64,000 nt of DNA from an uncultured Collinsella sp. GTDB lineage: Bacteria > Actinomycetota > Coriobacteriia > Coriobacteriales > Coriobacteriaceae. Position 1 is the stretch's first letter, and every line of letters starts with the position of its first letter. Under the pieces are notes generated by a model. The model saw only the letters and a list, made by a program, of their open reading frames with translations. It did not search any database and had not been told where the DNA came from. Shown piece by piece: positions 1-7,933 of this stretch. The position numbers and the translations under genes were made by a program. The stretch spans positions 62,001 to 126,000 of the forward strand of contig CABSLA010000002.1 in the NCBI GenBank assembly GCA_902478545.1. Direction: 5' to 3'.

Positions 1-333
1 ATGCGCACCGGGATGGAAGTTGTAGTAGTTGCCGGGCAGCGCCTCCATGCGCCGCAGGTCCTCTGCCATAGCCTCCAAGGCGAACTCGCGCGCCCGCTCT
101 TTGGCAGAACAGGGGTTGTAGGTATACGGGGCATGCGCCACCAGCGGTCCAAAGTCGTTTTGCGACATAAGCTCGCGCAGAGCCGCCACGTCATCCATGT
201 CAAGGTCTTTTGCCTTGCCACCGCGCGGGTTGCGCGTAAAGAACGCAAAGGTATTGGCGCCAATGGACAGCGCCGTCTCCCCCATTGCCCGATAGCCCTT
301 CGTCGTCGAAAGATGACACCCGATCGTCAGCAT
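1..333 (-). CDS. nfo: Endonuclease IV (AP endonuclease), 5' part only
   Basis: The first 111 residues are visible and the rest lies beyond the left edge. Endonuclease IV cuts DNA 5' of abasic sites in base excision repair, using a trinuclear zinc centre. The N-terminus reads [13 protein letters not shown], then [14 protein letters not shown] and VAHAPYTYN, which match the IGxHxS, FxxxxRxxR and HAPY blocks of the family. The HPGAH at the edge is the next metal-ligand block. I chose the ATG at 333 because AGGGAG lies 6 nt upstream and the N-terminus then matches the family; an in-frame ATG at 351 would add six residues. A 90-bp hairpin repeat lies just upstream. Confidence 0.88.
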   Translation of the reverse strand, partial: MLTIGCHLSTTKGYRAMGETALSIGANTFAFFTRNPRGGKAKDLDMDDVAALRELMSQNDFGPLVAHAPYTYNPCSAKERAREFALEAMAEDLRRMEALPGNYYNFHPGAH

Positions 334-348
334 CTCCAACTCCCTCTT

Positions 349-438
349 CATCAGTTGCGGTGAAATACGGTCTATTGGTGCCTTATTTTGGCGCAAACAG
401 ACCGTATTCCACCGCAAGTTATAAAAGGGGCATCAGGA
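349..438 (-). repeat. 90-bp hairpin repeat, copy 1
   Basis: This copy matches the element at 1516-1605 in length, in its ends (CATCAG on both sides) and in its constant stem base (TTGCGGTG paired with CACCGCAA). The middle of the stem differs: here the arms are CGGTCT/AGACCG, in the other copy GTTCCT/AGGAAC, and each is fully paired. It lies between the Gfo/Idh gene and nfo and ends against the ribosome-binding site of nfo. It has no clear T-run, so a simple terminator is unlikely. A leader-RNA element or a MITE-like dispersed repeat are the two readings. Confidence 0.75.
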
Positions 439-485
439 GCAAAGGCCTCCAGGCATTCCAAGCGCTGGCGCCATGCCCCCACGCC

Positions 486-1505
486 CTAAAGTTTCAAGCG
501 AATCGCATCGATGATGTGCGCACAGCGCTGTGTGGCGGCAAGGGGCATGACGGGACTCTCGAGTTTCCCCGCCCGGATGAGCTGGGTCGCATGCTGGATT
601 TCGCCGTAGAAATCATCGACCTCAAACGGGGCATTTATTTCGAGCATTCGTCCGTCGGAGTACTTCACATAGGCGAGCTCGGGACGATGGAGGCGCTCGA
701 TTTCCAACGAGCCTCGCTCGCAGTCAATCGTTAAGCGGCTTTCATATGCAGCTTTGCCGTCGCACGCCATATGAATGGGTATGCCGCCGACGCTCATACG
801 AATCTCGTCGACCCAATCAACGCGGCCGTCCGATACGTCACGCCAGCAAACTTCACGAGACGAAACATCGCACGCACCCGCAAGCAGATCATCAAACCAC
901 CCGACCGCATAGCAGCCCATGTCATATAGACAGCCACCCTGCAACGGGTCGAGCAGATAACTCGAAGGGGGCTCACCATAATCAAGTTTTTGCACGCTTT
1001 CGATCGAAACGATACGGCCGAGCTCACCCGACGCAAGCAAGTCCTTCACGCGAGTGCGCATCGGGCAAAACCGATTCTTCATCGCCTCCATAAACAGCAC
1101 GCCGCGCTCACGGGAAACGGAGGCGATCGCATGGGCCTCTTCTTCATTCAAAACGGCCGGCTTTTCGCACAGCACGGCCTTTCCCGCGCGTAGTGCCCGA
1201 CAGACCCAATGCGCATGCATGCCATGCGGAAGAGCCAAGTAGATTACGTCGACATCGGGGTCGGCAATCAACGCATCATAAGCCGCATCGCCGTTATCGT
1301 CAGCTGTGGCATAACTGTGCACGGCATCAATCGAAAACGCCCTGCAAAACTCCTCAACATGCGAAGGAGTGCGACCGGCGGCAGCCACAAGCCGTGCCCC
1401 GTCCACCTCCTTGAGCGACGATGCAAATCGATGCGAAATGCGCCCAGCGCCCAAAACGCCCCAACGAACCTCACGCGAATCATTACGTAAACCTCGGTCA
1501 CCCAC
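486..1505 (-). CDS. Gfo/Idh/MocA family NAD(P)-dependent oxidoreductase
   Basis: A 339-residue dehydrogenase of the glucose-fructose oxidoreductase/inositol dehydrogenase family, probably acting on a sugar or cyclitol. The Rossmann motif GVLGAGRISHRF is near residue 17 and the family signature CEKPA near residue 111, where the lysine is catalytic. A C-terminal alpha/beta domain follows. Start is GTG at 1505 with GGGAGG 7 nt upstream. It is transcribed in the same direction as nfo and the upstream aldo/keto reductase, with a hairpin repeat on each side. The substrate cannot be read from the sequence. Confidence 0.88.
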   Translation of the reverse strand: MGDRGLRNDSREVRWGVLGAGRISHRFASSLKEVDGARLVAAAGRTPSHVEEFCRAFSIDAVHSYATADDNGDAAYDALIADPDVDVIYLALPHGMHAHWVCRALRAGKAVLCEKPAVLNEEEAHAIASVSRERGVLFMEAMKNRFCPMRTRVKDLLASGELGRIVSIESVQKLDYGEPPSSYLLDPLQGGCLYDMGCYAVGWFDDLLAGACDVSSREVCWRDVSDGRVDWVDEIRMSVGGIPIHMACDGKAAYESRLTIDCERGSLEIERLHRPELAYVKYSDGRMLEINAPFEVDDFYGEIQHATQLIRAGKLESPVMPLAATQRCAHIIDAIRLKL

Positions 1506-1515
1506 GATAGCCTCC

Positions 1516-1605
1516 CATCAGTTGCGGTGAAATAGTTCCTGTTTGGCCCCTATTCTGCCGCAAACAGGAACTATTCCACCGCAAGTTATAAAAGGGGCAT
1601 CAGGA
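1516..1605 (-). repeat. 90-bp hairpin repeat, copy 2
   Basis: Second copy of the element at 349-438. Its stem can form 24 consecutive pairs, one of them G-T, from TTGCGGTG through GTTCCTGTTTG and back. It fills the whole gap between the aldo/keto reductase and the Gfo/Idh gene: the reductase stop codon TGA (1600-1602) lies inside the element and its other end abuts the GGGAGG of the next gene. That position makes it part of any transcript crossing the two genes. Confidence 0.75.
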
Positions 1606-2787
1606 ACGCGTTTTGCAAAAGGCTTTAAGCGCAGCCGTTACGGGGCCAGGCTGAAAACGGCGGCGTACGTCGTCCAAGCGCCCGGGGATATCGATGTGCT
1701 GCGGGCAGTGACGTGCGCATTTGCCGCACTTGACGCAATTGCTCACCAGCTTGGGCTCGTTCGTCCGCACCGCGCTCGCCGTAAAGTATTGCGACAGGCC
1801 CGTAAACCAGCTGTGCGCATAGCTCGCGTTGTAGGCGCCAAAGCAGCCGGGGATATTGATGCCCTTGGGGCACGGCATGCAGTAGCCGCACCCCGTACAG
1901 GGCACGCGATTCGATTTCTCAAACTCTCCCAGCACACGTGCGATGGTGTCGAGCTGCTCTGTTGTCATCGAATCCGGCAGTGCGCGATCCGCCAATGCCG
2001 CGTTCTCGTCCACCAGCGCGGTATCGGTCATGCCTGAAAGCAGCATCGTGACTTGAGGATGGTTCCACACCCACGAAAGGCCCCAAGCAGCCGGCGACTT
2101 CAGGTACGGATCGCGTACGTCATCGAGCACGGCGCGGGCCCGCGGAGGCAGCTTGCCCGCCAGGCGTCCGCCCAAAAGCGGTTCCATCACAAACACCGCG
2201 AGCCCGCGCTCGGCGGCTGCCATGAGTCCCGCCGTTCCCGCCTGATATCGCTCTCCAGCGTAGTTGTACTGAATCTGGCAAAAGTCCCACTCATACGCAT
2301 CGAGCATCGTCAGGAAGTCCGCCGCGCTGCCGTGGTACGAAAATCCTATCTGACGAATACGCCCCGCAGCCTTTTGGTGCGCAATCCAGTCCTCGATACC
2401 CAACGCCACCACGCGTTCCCACTGGGCGGGCGAGGTAATGTTGTGCATAAGGTAATAGTCGATATGATCGGTCCGCAGGCGGCGCAGTTGTTCGTCGAAA
2501 AACCGGTCGAAATCCTCCGCGCACTTGCACGAAGCGTGCGGCAACTTAGTCGCCAGCAACACCCGGTCGCGCAGCCCCAAGCGCTCAAGTGAGGCGCCCA
2601 CGCACACCTCGTTACCGGGATAGAGATACGCGGTATCCAGATAATTAATCCCCTGCTCCACCGCACGGGAAATGATGGCATCGGCTAACTTCGCATCGGG
2701 GTGTCCCGGCGCACCGGGAAATCTCATGCAGCCCAGACCCAGAGCGGATATTCGGTTACCACTTTTGGGGTCAACGCGGTATTGCAC
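1600..2787 (-). CDS. Aldo/keto reductase with C-terminal 4Fe-4S ferredoxin domain
   Basis: About 395 residues. The N-terminal three-quarters is an AKR barrel with the early ALGLGCMRFPG segment, the catalytic tyrosine in DTAYLYPGNE, the lysine in LATKLPH and the histidine in DYYLMHN. The C-terminal part carries two cysteine clusters, CTGCGYCMPCPKG and CVKCGKCARHCPQ, typical of AKRs that pair a carbonyl reductase with ferredoxin-type electron transfer in anaerobes. I prefer GTG at 2787 because AAAGGAGG lies just upstream and the protein then begins VQYRV as in relatives; ATG at 2805 is the alternative. Its stop lies inside the 90-bp repeat. Confidence 0.9.
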   Translation of the reverse strand: MQYRVDPKSGNRISALGLGCMRFPGAPGHPDAKLADAIISRAVEQGINYLDTAYLYPGNEVCVGASLERLGLRDRVLLATKLPHASCKCAEDFDRFFDEQLRRLRTDHIDYYLMHNITSPAQWERVVALGIEDWIAHQKAAGRIRQIGFSYHGSAADFLTMLDAYEWDFCQIQYNYAGERYQAGTAGLMAAAERGLAVFVMEPLLGGRLAGKLPPRARAVLDDVRDPYLKSPAAWGLSWVWNHPQVTMLLSGMTDTALVDENAALADRALPDSMTTEQLDTIARVLGEFEKSNRVPCTGCGYCMPCPKGINIPGCFGAYNASYAHSWFTGLSQYFTASAVRTNEPKLVSNCVKCGKCARHCPQHIDIPGRLDDVRRRFQPGPVTAALKAFCKTRS

Positions 2788-2950
2788 GGCCCCTCCTTTC
2801 GCCATCAGCGCCCCGGCAAGGCGAAACACAATGGTCACGCGGCCGAAACATCGTGGAATCGCAATCGAGAACGTATCGTAACGCAGCGGAAATCGAGCTG
2901 TCACGGCACCGCTTTAACATCAGCAAAAAGCCCGATGAAAGGAGTCGCCC

Positions 2951-3721
2951 ATGCCCGCGCTCGACCTTTGGAATCTCGCATCCCAGCTCAAAAGCACCGA
3001 TTATCGCTGGGTCGACCTCACCCACACGCTCTCATGCGACACCCCGCACTGGTTTGGCTTTAAGCCGTTTGAGTCCACCAAGCTCTTCGACTACCTGCCC
3101 GGCACACCCGAGGACATGCTCGCCCCCATGCGTTGCTTCCAGTATTCGGTCGCCTCGCAGTACGGCACCCACGTCGACGCGCCGCGCCACTTCCATGTCG
3201 AGAGTCGTTCCCTTGGAGAGATTGAACCCATCGAGTTTATGCATCCGCTCTGCGTGATCGACAAGCACGAGGAGTGCGCCGCGAATCCCGACTACGTCCT
3301 GACCGTCGAGGACCTCAAAGCCTGGGAGGATGAGCACGGTCTCATTCCCAAGGACGCTTTCGTCGCCTTCCGCTCCGACTGGTCCAAGCTCGCCGACCTC
3401 GAAAACAAGGACGAGGACGGCCAGCCCCACTACCCCGGCTGGGACCTCGACGCCATCAAGTGGCTCGTTGAAGAGCGCAACATCGGCGCCATCGGCCACG
3501 AGCCGGCTGACACCGACCCGGCGAGCGTGACCACGCGTGAGGACGCCTACCCCTACCCCGGCGAACAGTACATCCTCTCGGTCGACCGCTATCAGATCGA
3601 GGTCATGGACCATCTAGACGAGCTTCCCGCCACGGGCGCCGTCATCTTCTGCACCTTCCCCAAGGTGCGCGATGGCGTTGGATATCCCGCGCGCGTCTTT
3701 GCGGTCTGCCCTGCAGCGTAG
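2951..3721 (+). CDS. Cyclase family protein (KynB/isatin-hydrolase-like metal hydrolase)
   Basis: A 256-residue protein of the cyclase family, which includes arylformamidase KynB and isatin hydrolase; members are manganese or zinc amidases. The metal-binding signature is clear: HVDAPRHFH near residue 75 corresponds to HxGTHxDxPxH. Later blocks include FRSDWSK and the GHEPADTD segment. ATG at 2951 follows AAAGGAG. It is divergent from the aldo/keto reductase and monocistronic, with a terminator before the next gene. There are no tryptophan-catabolism genes nearby, so a kynurenine role is not supported. Confidence 0.82.
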   Translation: MPALDLWNLASQLKSTDYRWVDLTHTLSCDTPHWFGFKPFESTKLFDYLPGTPEDMLAPMRCFQYSVASQYGTHVDAPRHFHVESRSLGEIEPIEFMHPLCVIDKHEECAANPDYVLTVEDLKAWEDEHGLIPKDAFVAFRSDWSKLADLENKDEDGQPHYPGWDLDAIKWLVEERNIGAIGHEPADTDPASVTTREDAYPYPGEQYILSVDRYQIEVMDHLDELPATGAVIFCTFPKVRDGVGYPARVFAVCPAA

Positions 3722-3797
3722 CGTCCAGGCAAACGTTTCTTTTTCATAACAGCCGCTCCGCGCACCCATCAATCACCCTGGCAGCATACAATCCAGC

Positions 3798-3823
3798 AGG
3801 CGCCCCTTACGCGGGCGCCTTTT
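3798..3823 (+). terminator. Rho-independent terminator after the cyclase-family gene
   Basis: An 8-bp GC-rich stem, AGGCGCCC paired with GGGCGCCT, has a 7-nt loop and is followed by TTT. It ends 20 nt before the next start codon, so it isolates that gene from the upstream transcript. Confidence 0.75.
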
Positions 3824-3842
3824 ATATGGGGAGATGATTCAT

Positions 3843-4757
3843 ATGCAGATCAACAAGGGCGCCTTTATCGGCAAGGGTGGCGTCGGGCTACTCTACGGCA
3901 GCATGATCGCCCAGGCACTCGGCAACGATGCCGTCGAATACGTCATGGACGACGCTCGCTTTGAGCGCCATGCGAACGATGCGCTCACCGTCAACGGCAA
4001 GCCCTGCGTACTCAAGTCCGTCCGCGCCAGCGAGGCGACACCCGCCGATCTGGTCATCCTCACGATCAAGACAACCGGACTCGACCAGGCGCTTAAGACT
4101 ATGGAACACATCGTGGGCCCCAATACGCTCATCGCCTCGCTGTGCAACGGCATCACCAGCGAGCAGAAGATTGCCGAGCGCTTTGGCTGGGAGCACACCA
4201 TCCTCGGAATCTGCCAAGGCATGGACGCTGTGTTTCTCAACGGCGCGCTCACCTTTACCAATGCGGGCGAGATCCGCTTTGGTGCGGCCGCCGGCACCGA
4301 CCCCGCGACCGTCGCCGCCATCGACGAACTCTACACGCGCTGCGGCATCGCCCACACCGTCGAGGCAGACATCGCGCACCGCATGTGGGCCAAGCTTATG
4401 CTCAACGACGGCATCAACCAGACCTGCATGGCCTACGGCGGCACGTACGGAAGCGCCACGGAACAGGGCTCCGAGCAGCGTCGTTGCTTTGTCTCCGCCA
4501 TGCGCGAGACGCTTGCGGTCGCCAACGCCGAGGGTATCGAGCTCACCGAGGCAGACCTAACGCAGATGGTGCATCTCATCGAGGGGCTCGACCCCGCCGG
4601 CATGCCCTCGATGGCGCAGGACCGCGTCGCGCAGCGCAAAACAGAGGTCGAGGAGTTCGCGGGCACCGTCCGCCGCCTCGCGGCCAAGCACGATATCCAA
4701 GCGCCGCAGAACGAATGGCTCTATCAGCGCATCCGTGATATCGAGGCAAGCTGGTAA
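3843..4757 (+). CDS. panE: 2-dehydropantoate 2-reductase family protein (ketopantoate reductase)
   Basis: A 304-residue member of the ApbA/PanE family, which reduces ketopantoate to pantoate with NADPH in pantothenate synthesis. The nucleotide-binding loop is near the N-terminus (FIGKGGVGLLYG). The family's lysine and asparagine blocks are visible as VILTIKTTG and LCNGI, and the C-terminal domain contains WAKLMLNDGINQ. I chose ATG at 3843, 9 nt after GGGGAG, rather than the in-frame ATG at 3834. No other pantothenate genes are present, and many PanE paralogues reduce other 2-keto acids, so the symbol is tentative. Confidence 0.75.
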   Translation: MQINKGAFIGKGGVGLLYGSMIAQALGNDAVEYVMDDARFERHANDALTVNGKPCVLKSVRASEATPADLVILTIKTTGLDQALKTMEHIVGPNTLIASLCNGITSEQKIAERFGWEHTILGICQGMDAVFLNGALTFTNAGEIRFGAAAGTDPATVAAIDELYTRCGIAHTVEADIAHRMWAKLMLNDGINQTCMAYGGTYGSATEQGSEQRRCFVSAMRETLAVANAEGIELTEADLTQMVHLIEGLDPAGMPSMAQDRVAQRKTEVEEFAGTVRRLAAKHDIQAPQNEWLYQRIRDIEASW

Positions 4758-4791
4758 CGCCGCCGCACCGCATCCAACAGTCTCAATAGCA

Positions 4792-4828
4792 AAAACCGCC
4801 GCAAAGGGCACTCCCCTTGTGCGGTTTT
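4792..4828. terminator. Bidirectional terminator between converging genes
   Basis: The stem AAAACCGC / GCGGTTTT has further inner pairing (CAAAGGG with CCCTTG). A-rich and T-rich flanks let it work in both directions, ending the panE-like gene and the small gene that converges on it. Confidence 0.75.
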
Positions 4829-4865
4829 CATGTTCAGCCATGGCCAACAGTCATTTTCGCAACAG

Positions 4866-5072
4866 TTAGAGATGCGACTCCGGAACCTCGTCCTCATCAT
4901 CGCGACAAAGGACAACACCGGCGCTTCCCAGCAGTGTGGCCGCGATCAACGCGCCGACCACGATAGAGGCAGCCCCACAAGACCCCTGCATGCCCGCGAC
5001 GAGCGCGGCCGTAGGACCAAGGCAACCAAGCGTCAATGCAACGGCGGCAACGGCGATATCTCGAGCGTTCAC
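4866..5072 (-). CDS. Small predicted membrane protein, 68 aa
   Basis: Not recognised. The 68-residue product has two hydrophobic stretches (residues about 5-28 and 34-56) rich in Ala, Gly, Leu and Val, then an acidic tail with CRDDEDEVPESHL. A strong ribosome-binding site, GGAGGAAG, precedes the GTG start, which supports a real gene. It looks like a small inner-membrane hairpin protein with no partner evident nearby. Confidence 0.55.
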   Translation of the reverse strand: MNARDIAVAAVALTLGCLGPTAALVAGMQGSCGAASIVVGALIAATLLGSAGVVLCRDDEDEVPESHL

Positions 5073-5187
5073 AAGACCACTTCCTCCACGAGAAAGACCT
5101 TATTTCTCATGAACTAGTGTGCCCCGCGCCCATATGCGCGACGTACCGTCACGGTAAGGGCTCTGTTAGCTCAAGCGTATACATAGA

Positions 5188-5231
5188 ACGGGCGTCCTTA
5201 CGTTGCCCTAAAGCTCGGTAAAGACGCCCGT
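5188..5231 (-). terminator. Hairpin downstream of the secreted protein gene
   Basis: A 9-bp perfect stem, ACGGGCGTC with GACGCCCGT, encloses a 26-nt loop with partial inner pairing. It lies 28 nt after the stop of the minus-strand secreted protein gene. The T-run is weak, so termination is likely but not certain. Confidence 0.5.
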
Positions 5232-5258
5232 CCGCCAAATATCCGTGATACAGAAAAA

Positions 5259-6035
5259 CTACCAACCGGTGTAGTAGTCGGTGGTTCCGGCAGCGCAGCC
5301 GGAGTCATAGACCTTGCAATCACCCTTGGAGCCCGTAAAGGTCGAGCCCTGGGCCATATCGCCCGCGGCAACAACGTAATAGCCGTCGGAATCGCGCCAG
5401 AAGCCCTCAGAATCCTGAGTCCATTCGCCCGTGCGATAGTGATAAAGCACATTGCTGCTGTAATAGGTCTCACGGCGCCCGTTGTAGTTATTGACACCCG
5501 CAGAGCGCGTCAGGCCCGATCCGTTCGCGTAGGACGCGGCAGACGCGTAGGACGGAGTGTAACCGGCGTTGTAGTACGAAGCCTGGGCGGCCTCGGCAGC
5601 CTCCGCCTCGGCGGCAGCGGCCTCGAGCGCTTCGCGCTTGGCATTCTCAAGCGCAGTGCGCAGCTCATCGAGCTCGGTCGACTTCGCGTCGACCTCCCCC
5701 ATCGTCAAAAGGCTGCCCGCACCATCGATACAACCCTGCAGCACAGCGCGCTCGTCATCGGTGGCATAGTCACCATACATGTTTAGGATAATCTGAGCGC
5801 GCATTTCAAGGGAATCGCGCTTGGCCTCCATCGAGGCGTTCCACTCCTGCATAGAGCCATAACCATCGCCGCGATAATCAACGGGCTGTACCAGCGTCGT
5901 CTCGGACGGCGTAGATCCAACCGTATCGGACAGTGTTGCGGCGTGGGCATCAGTTGCACCGGCGCCCGCCAAAAGTGCCACGGTCAGAGCGGCGGAAAGG
6001 GCAGCGGCTTTCGGTTTTCGTGAATCGATCCTCAT
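5259..6035 (-). CDS. Secreted protein with coiled-coil and C-terminal RlpA/3D-like segment
   Basis: A 258-residue exported protein. The N-terminus is a classical signal peptide (basic MRIDSRKPK, hydrophobic Ala/Leu core, likely cleavage after DAHA). Residues about 110-150 are Ala/Glu-rich and probably coiled-coil. A Tyr/Ser/Asn-rich linker leads to a C-terminal block with DGYYVVAAGDM, KVYDSGCAAG and DYYTGW, which resembles the short double-psi beta-barrel seen in 3D/RlpA cell-wall proteins (inference). ATG at 6035 is set by GGAGG about 10 nt upstream; longer versions would bury the signal peptide. A wall-associated role is plausible but not shown. Confidence 0.65.
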   Translation of the reverse strand: MRIDSRKPKAAALSAALTVALLAGAGATDAHAATLSDTVGSTPSETTLVQPVDYRGDGYGSMQEWNASMEAKRDSLEMRAQIILNMYGDYATDDERAVLQGCIDGAGSLLTMGEVDAKSTELDELRTALENAKREALEAAAAEAEAAEAAQASYYNAGYTPSYASAASYANGSGLTRSAGVNNYNGRRETYYSSNVLYHYRTGEWTQDSEGFWRDSDGYYVVAAGDMAQGSTFTGSKGDCKVYDSGCAAGTTDYYTGW

Positions 6036-6246
6036 GTAGCTGGAAACCTCCGTAGTGCGTTTTTGCTGCGTTTGAGCTGCGTGTGATTCGATCGCGCTGC
6101 ATAGTACCTCGAGCAAATCGCGACCTGCGGTTTTACTCAAAAGGCGCACGTCAATTGCGTAAAACTCACATCCTCTCAACAGGAGTTTTCCACAACTCGA
6201 ATGCATAAAGCATGCCAAAAACCCTGTAATAGCGCCCTTCCTATGC

Positions 6247-6286
6247 AAAAAAGGCGCCTGCGCAACCATTGCTTGCACAGGCGCCT
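6247..6286 (-). terminator. Terminator of metY
   Basis: A 10-bp stem, AAGGCGCCTG with CAGGCGCCTT, extends by GCAA/TTGC around a 7-nt loop. Read on the minus strand it ends in six T residues, an excellent Rho-independent terminator just beyond the metY stop. Confidence 0.85.
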
Positions 6287-6347
6287 TGAGCAGGCATTTT
6301 ATGCAGTTATACCTATCGAGTCGCAAGGGGTCCTTGCACAAGTCGCC

Positions 6348-7658
6348 TTACTCGTCCAGCGCGGCGAAGGCCTGCTTCAGATCCCAAATGATGTCCTCGG
6401 CGTTCTCGGTACCGATGGAAAGACGGATCGTGGAGGGCGTGATGTTCTGCTCGGCGAGCTCCTCGGCAGAGAGCTGGGAGTGCGTGGTGGTAGCCGGGTG
6501 CACGACGAGCGACTTGACGTCGGCCACGTTGGCGAGCAGCGAGAACACCTGCAGATGATCGATGAACTTCCAAGCTGCCTCCTGGCCACCCTTAATCTCA
6601 AAGGTGAAGATCGAAGCGCCGCCGTTGGGGAAGTACTTCTGATAGAGCTCGTGATCGGGGTGCTCAGGCAGGCTCGGGTGGTTCACCTTGGCGACATGGC
6701 TGTCACCAGCCAGGAACTCAACGACCTTCTTGGTGTTCTCGACATGGCGGTCGACGCGCAGCGACAGGGTCTCGGTGCCCTGGAGCAGGACCCAGGCGTT
6801 GAACGGGCTGATGCAGGCACCCTCGTCGCGCAGCAGGATGGCGCGGACATAGGTTGCGAAGGCGGCGGGACCGGCAGCCTCGGCAAACGAAACACCATGG
6901 TAGGAGGGGTTGGGCTCAGCGATCTGGGCGTACTTTCCGCTCGCCTTCCAATCGAAGTTACCGCCGTCGACGATCACACCGCCCAGCGAGGTGCCGTGGC
7001 CGCCGATGAACTTGGTTGCGGAGTGGACAACGATGTTGGCGCCATGCTCCAGCGGACGGAACAGATACGGGGTGCCGAAAGTGTTGTCGACGACAACCGG
7101 CAGACCGTGCTTCTTGGCGATCTCGGAGATGGCGTCGATGTTGGGGATGTCAGAGTTGGGGTTGCCGAGCGTCTCGAGATAGATGACCGTGGTGTTGTCC
7201 TTGATGGCACCCTCAACCTCTTCCAGGTTATGAGCATCGACAAACGTGGTCTCGACGCCAAACTGGGAGAGCGTATGCTCGAGCAGGTTGTAGGAACCAC
7301 CGTAGATGGTCTTCTGAGCCACCACGTGGTCACCAGCCTGGGCAAGAGCCTGCAGGGTATAGGTGATGGCAGCAGCGCCGGAGGCGACGGCAAGACCGGC
7401 CACGCCACCCTCGAGTGCGGCGATACGGTCCTCGAAGACGCCCTGGGTGGAGTTGGTCAGACGGCCGTAGATGTTACCGGCGTCGGCAAGACCAAAGCGG
7501 TCGGCGGCGTGCTGGGAGTTGCGGAACACATAGCTCGTGGTCTGGTAGATAGGCACGGCGCGGGAGTCGGATGCGGGGTCGGCGCTCTCCTGGCCAACAT
7601 GAAGCTGCAGGGTATCGAAACCAAAGGTGTGCTCGGGGTTGTTGATGAACTGGCTCAT
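6348..7658 (-). CDS. metY: O-acetylhomoserine sulfhydrylase (Cys/Met metabolism PLP enzyme)
   Basis: A 436-residue PLP enzyme of the Cys/Met family, which makes homocysteine from O-acetylhomoserine and sulfide (direct sulfhydrylation). The length fits MetY (about 430) rather than the shorter cystathionine synthases. The PLP lysine lies in SATKFIGGHGTSLGG, and the NPSYHG segment is typical of MetY. ATG at 7658 follows AAGGAG. It is monocistronic, with its own terminator, and diverges from a LysR regulator. A leader of about 180 nt carries a short peptide ORF, which suggests attenuation-like control. Confidence 0.93.
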   Translation of the reverse strand: MSQFINNPEHTFGFDTLQLHVGQESADPASDSRAVPIYQTTSYVFRNSQHAADRFGLADAGNIYGRLTNSTQGVFEDRIAALEGGVAGLAVASGAAAITYTLQALAQAGDHVVAQKTIYGGSYNLLEHTLSQFGVETTFVDAHNLEEVEGAIKDNTTVIYLETLGNPNSDIPNIDAISEIAKKHGLPVVVDNTFGTPYLFRPLEHGANIVVHSATKFIGGHGTSLGGVIVDGGNFDWKASGKYAQIAEPNPSYHGVSFAEAAGPAAFATYVRAILLRDEGACISPFNAWVLLQGTETLSLRVDRHVENTKKVVEFLAGDSHVAKVNHPSLPEHPDHELYQKYFPNGGASIFTFEIKGGQEAAWKFIDHLQVFSLLANVADVKSLVVHPATTTHSQLSAEELAEQNITPSTIRLSIGTENAEDIIWDLKQAFAALDE

Positions 7659-7720
7659 GATGATCTCCTTGATCGAACGAAAGTAAATAAATAAGAGAAG
7701 AGTAAGTCGCTGTCTCCTGA

Positions 7721-7774
7721 TCACGCCAACGGGCGCAAACAGGAGCCCGGCATTCGTCTTGGCAAGCAGTTCAT
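7721..7774 (-). CDS. Candidate 17-residue leader peptide upstream of metY
   Basis: A 17-codon ORF in the metY leader, translating to MNCLPRRMPGSCLRPLA, with a good ribosome-binding site (AGGGAGG, 8 nt spacing). It holds two cysteines and an internal methionine, the amino acids linked to MetY. Its last codons overlap a hairpin, CTCCTG with CAGGAG plus an inner GCGCC/GGCGT stem, at about 7714-7745. This layout resembles the cysteine-responsive leader peptides described in mycobacteria. No translation evidence exists, so this is a proposal. Confidence 0.45.
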   Translation of the reverse strand: MNCLPRRMPGSCLRPLA

Positions 7775-7843
7775 ATGCGGTCCTCCCTTTGACATCCCGG
7801 TTCCGTGGTCGGCTTAATTACCTACCACCTTTGTGTGTTTTGA

Positions 7844-7872
7844 ATAGTACGAGCATTGTTTCGCTTGGTCAA
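7844..7872 (-). promoter_or_regulatory. Promoter of metY
   Basis: TTGACC at 7867-7872 and TACTAT at 7844-7849 (minus-strand reading) are separated by exactly 17 bp, close to the housekeeping sigma consensus. This predicts a 5' untranslated leader of about 180 nt that includes the 17-codon ORF. A 10-bp palindrome GATAGCTATC at 7908-7917, between this promoter and the regulator gene, is a candidate LysR site. Confidence 0.7.
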
Positions 7873-7933
7873 TCACTTAAAAGCGCTAACCTGTTATCGG
7901 TTTTTTAGATAGCTATCGAAAGGACGGGCACCG

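Noticed and set aside
2951..3721. Calling the cyclase-family protein kynurenine formamidase
   Set aside because: The metal motif is shared by several hydrolases and there are no tryptophan degradation genes nearby.
7659..7933. A SAM riboswitch upstream of metY
   Set aside because: I looked for the conserved SAM-I core (GAGGGA, GGCCC, GATGAAGCC blocks) and for compact SAM-II/IV patterns and found none. A leader peptide with a hairpin is what the sequence shows.
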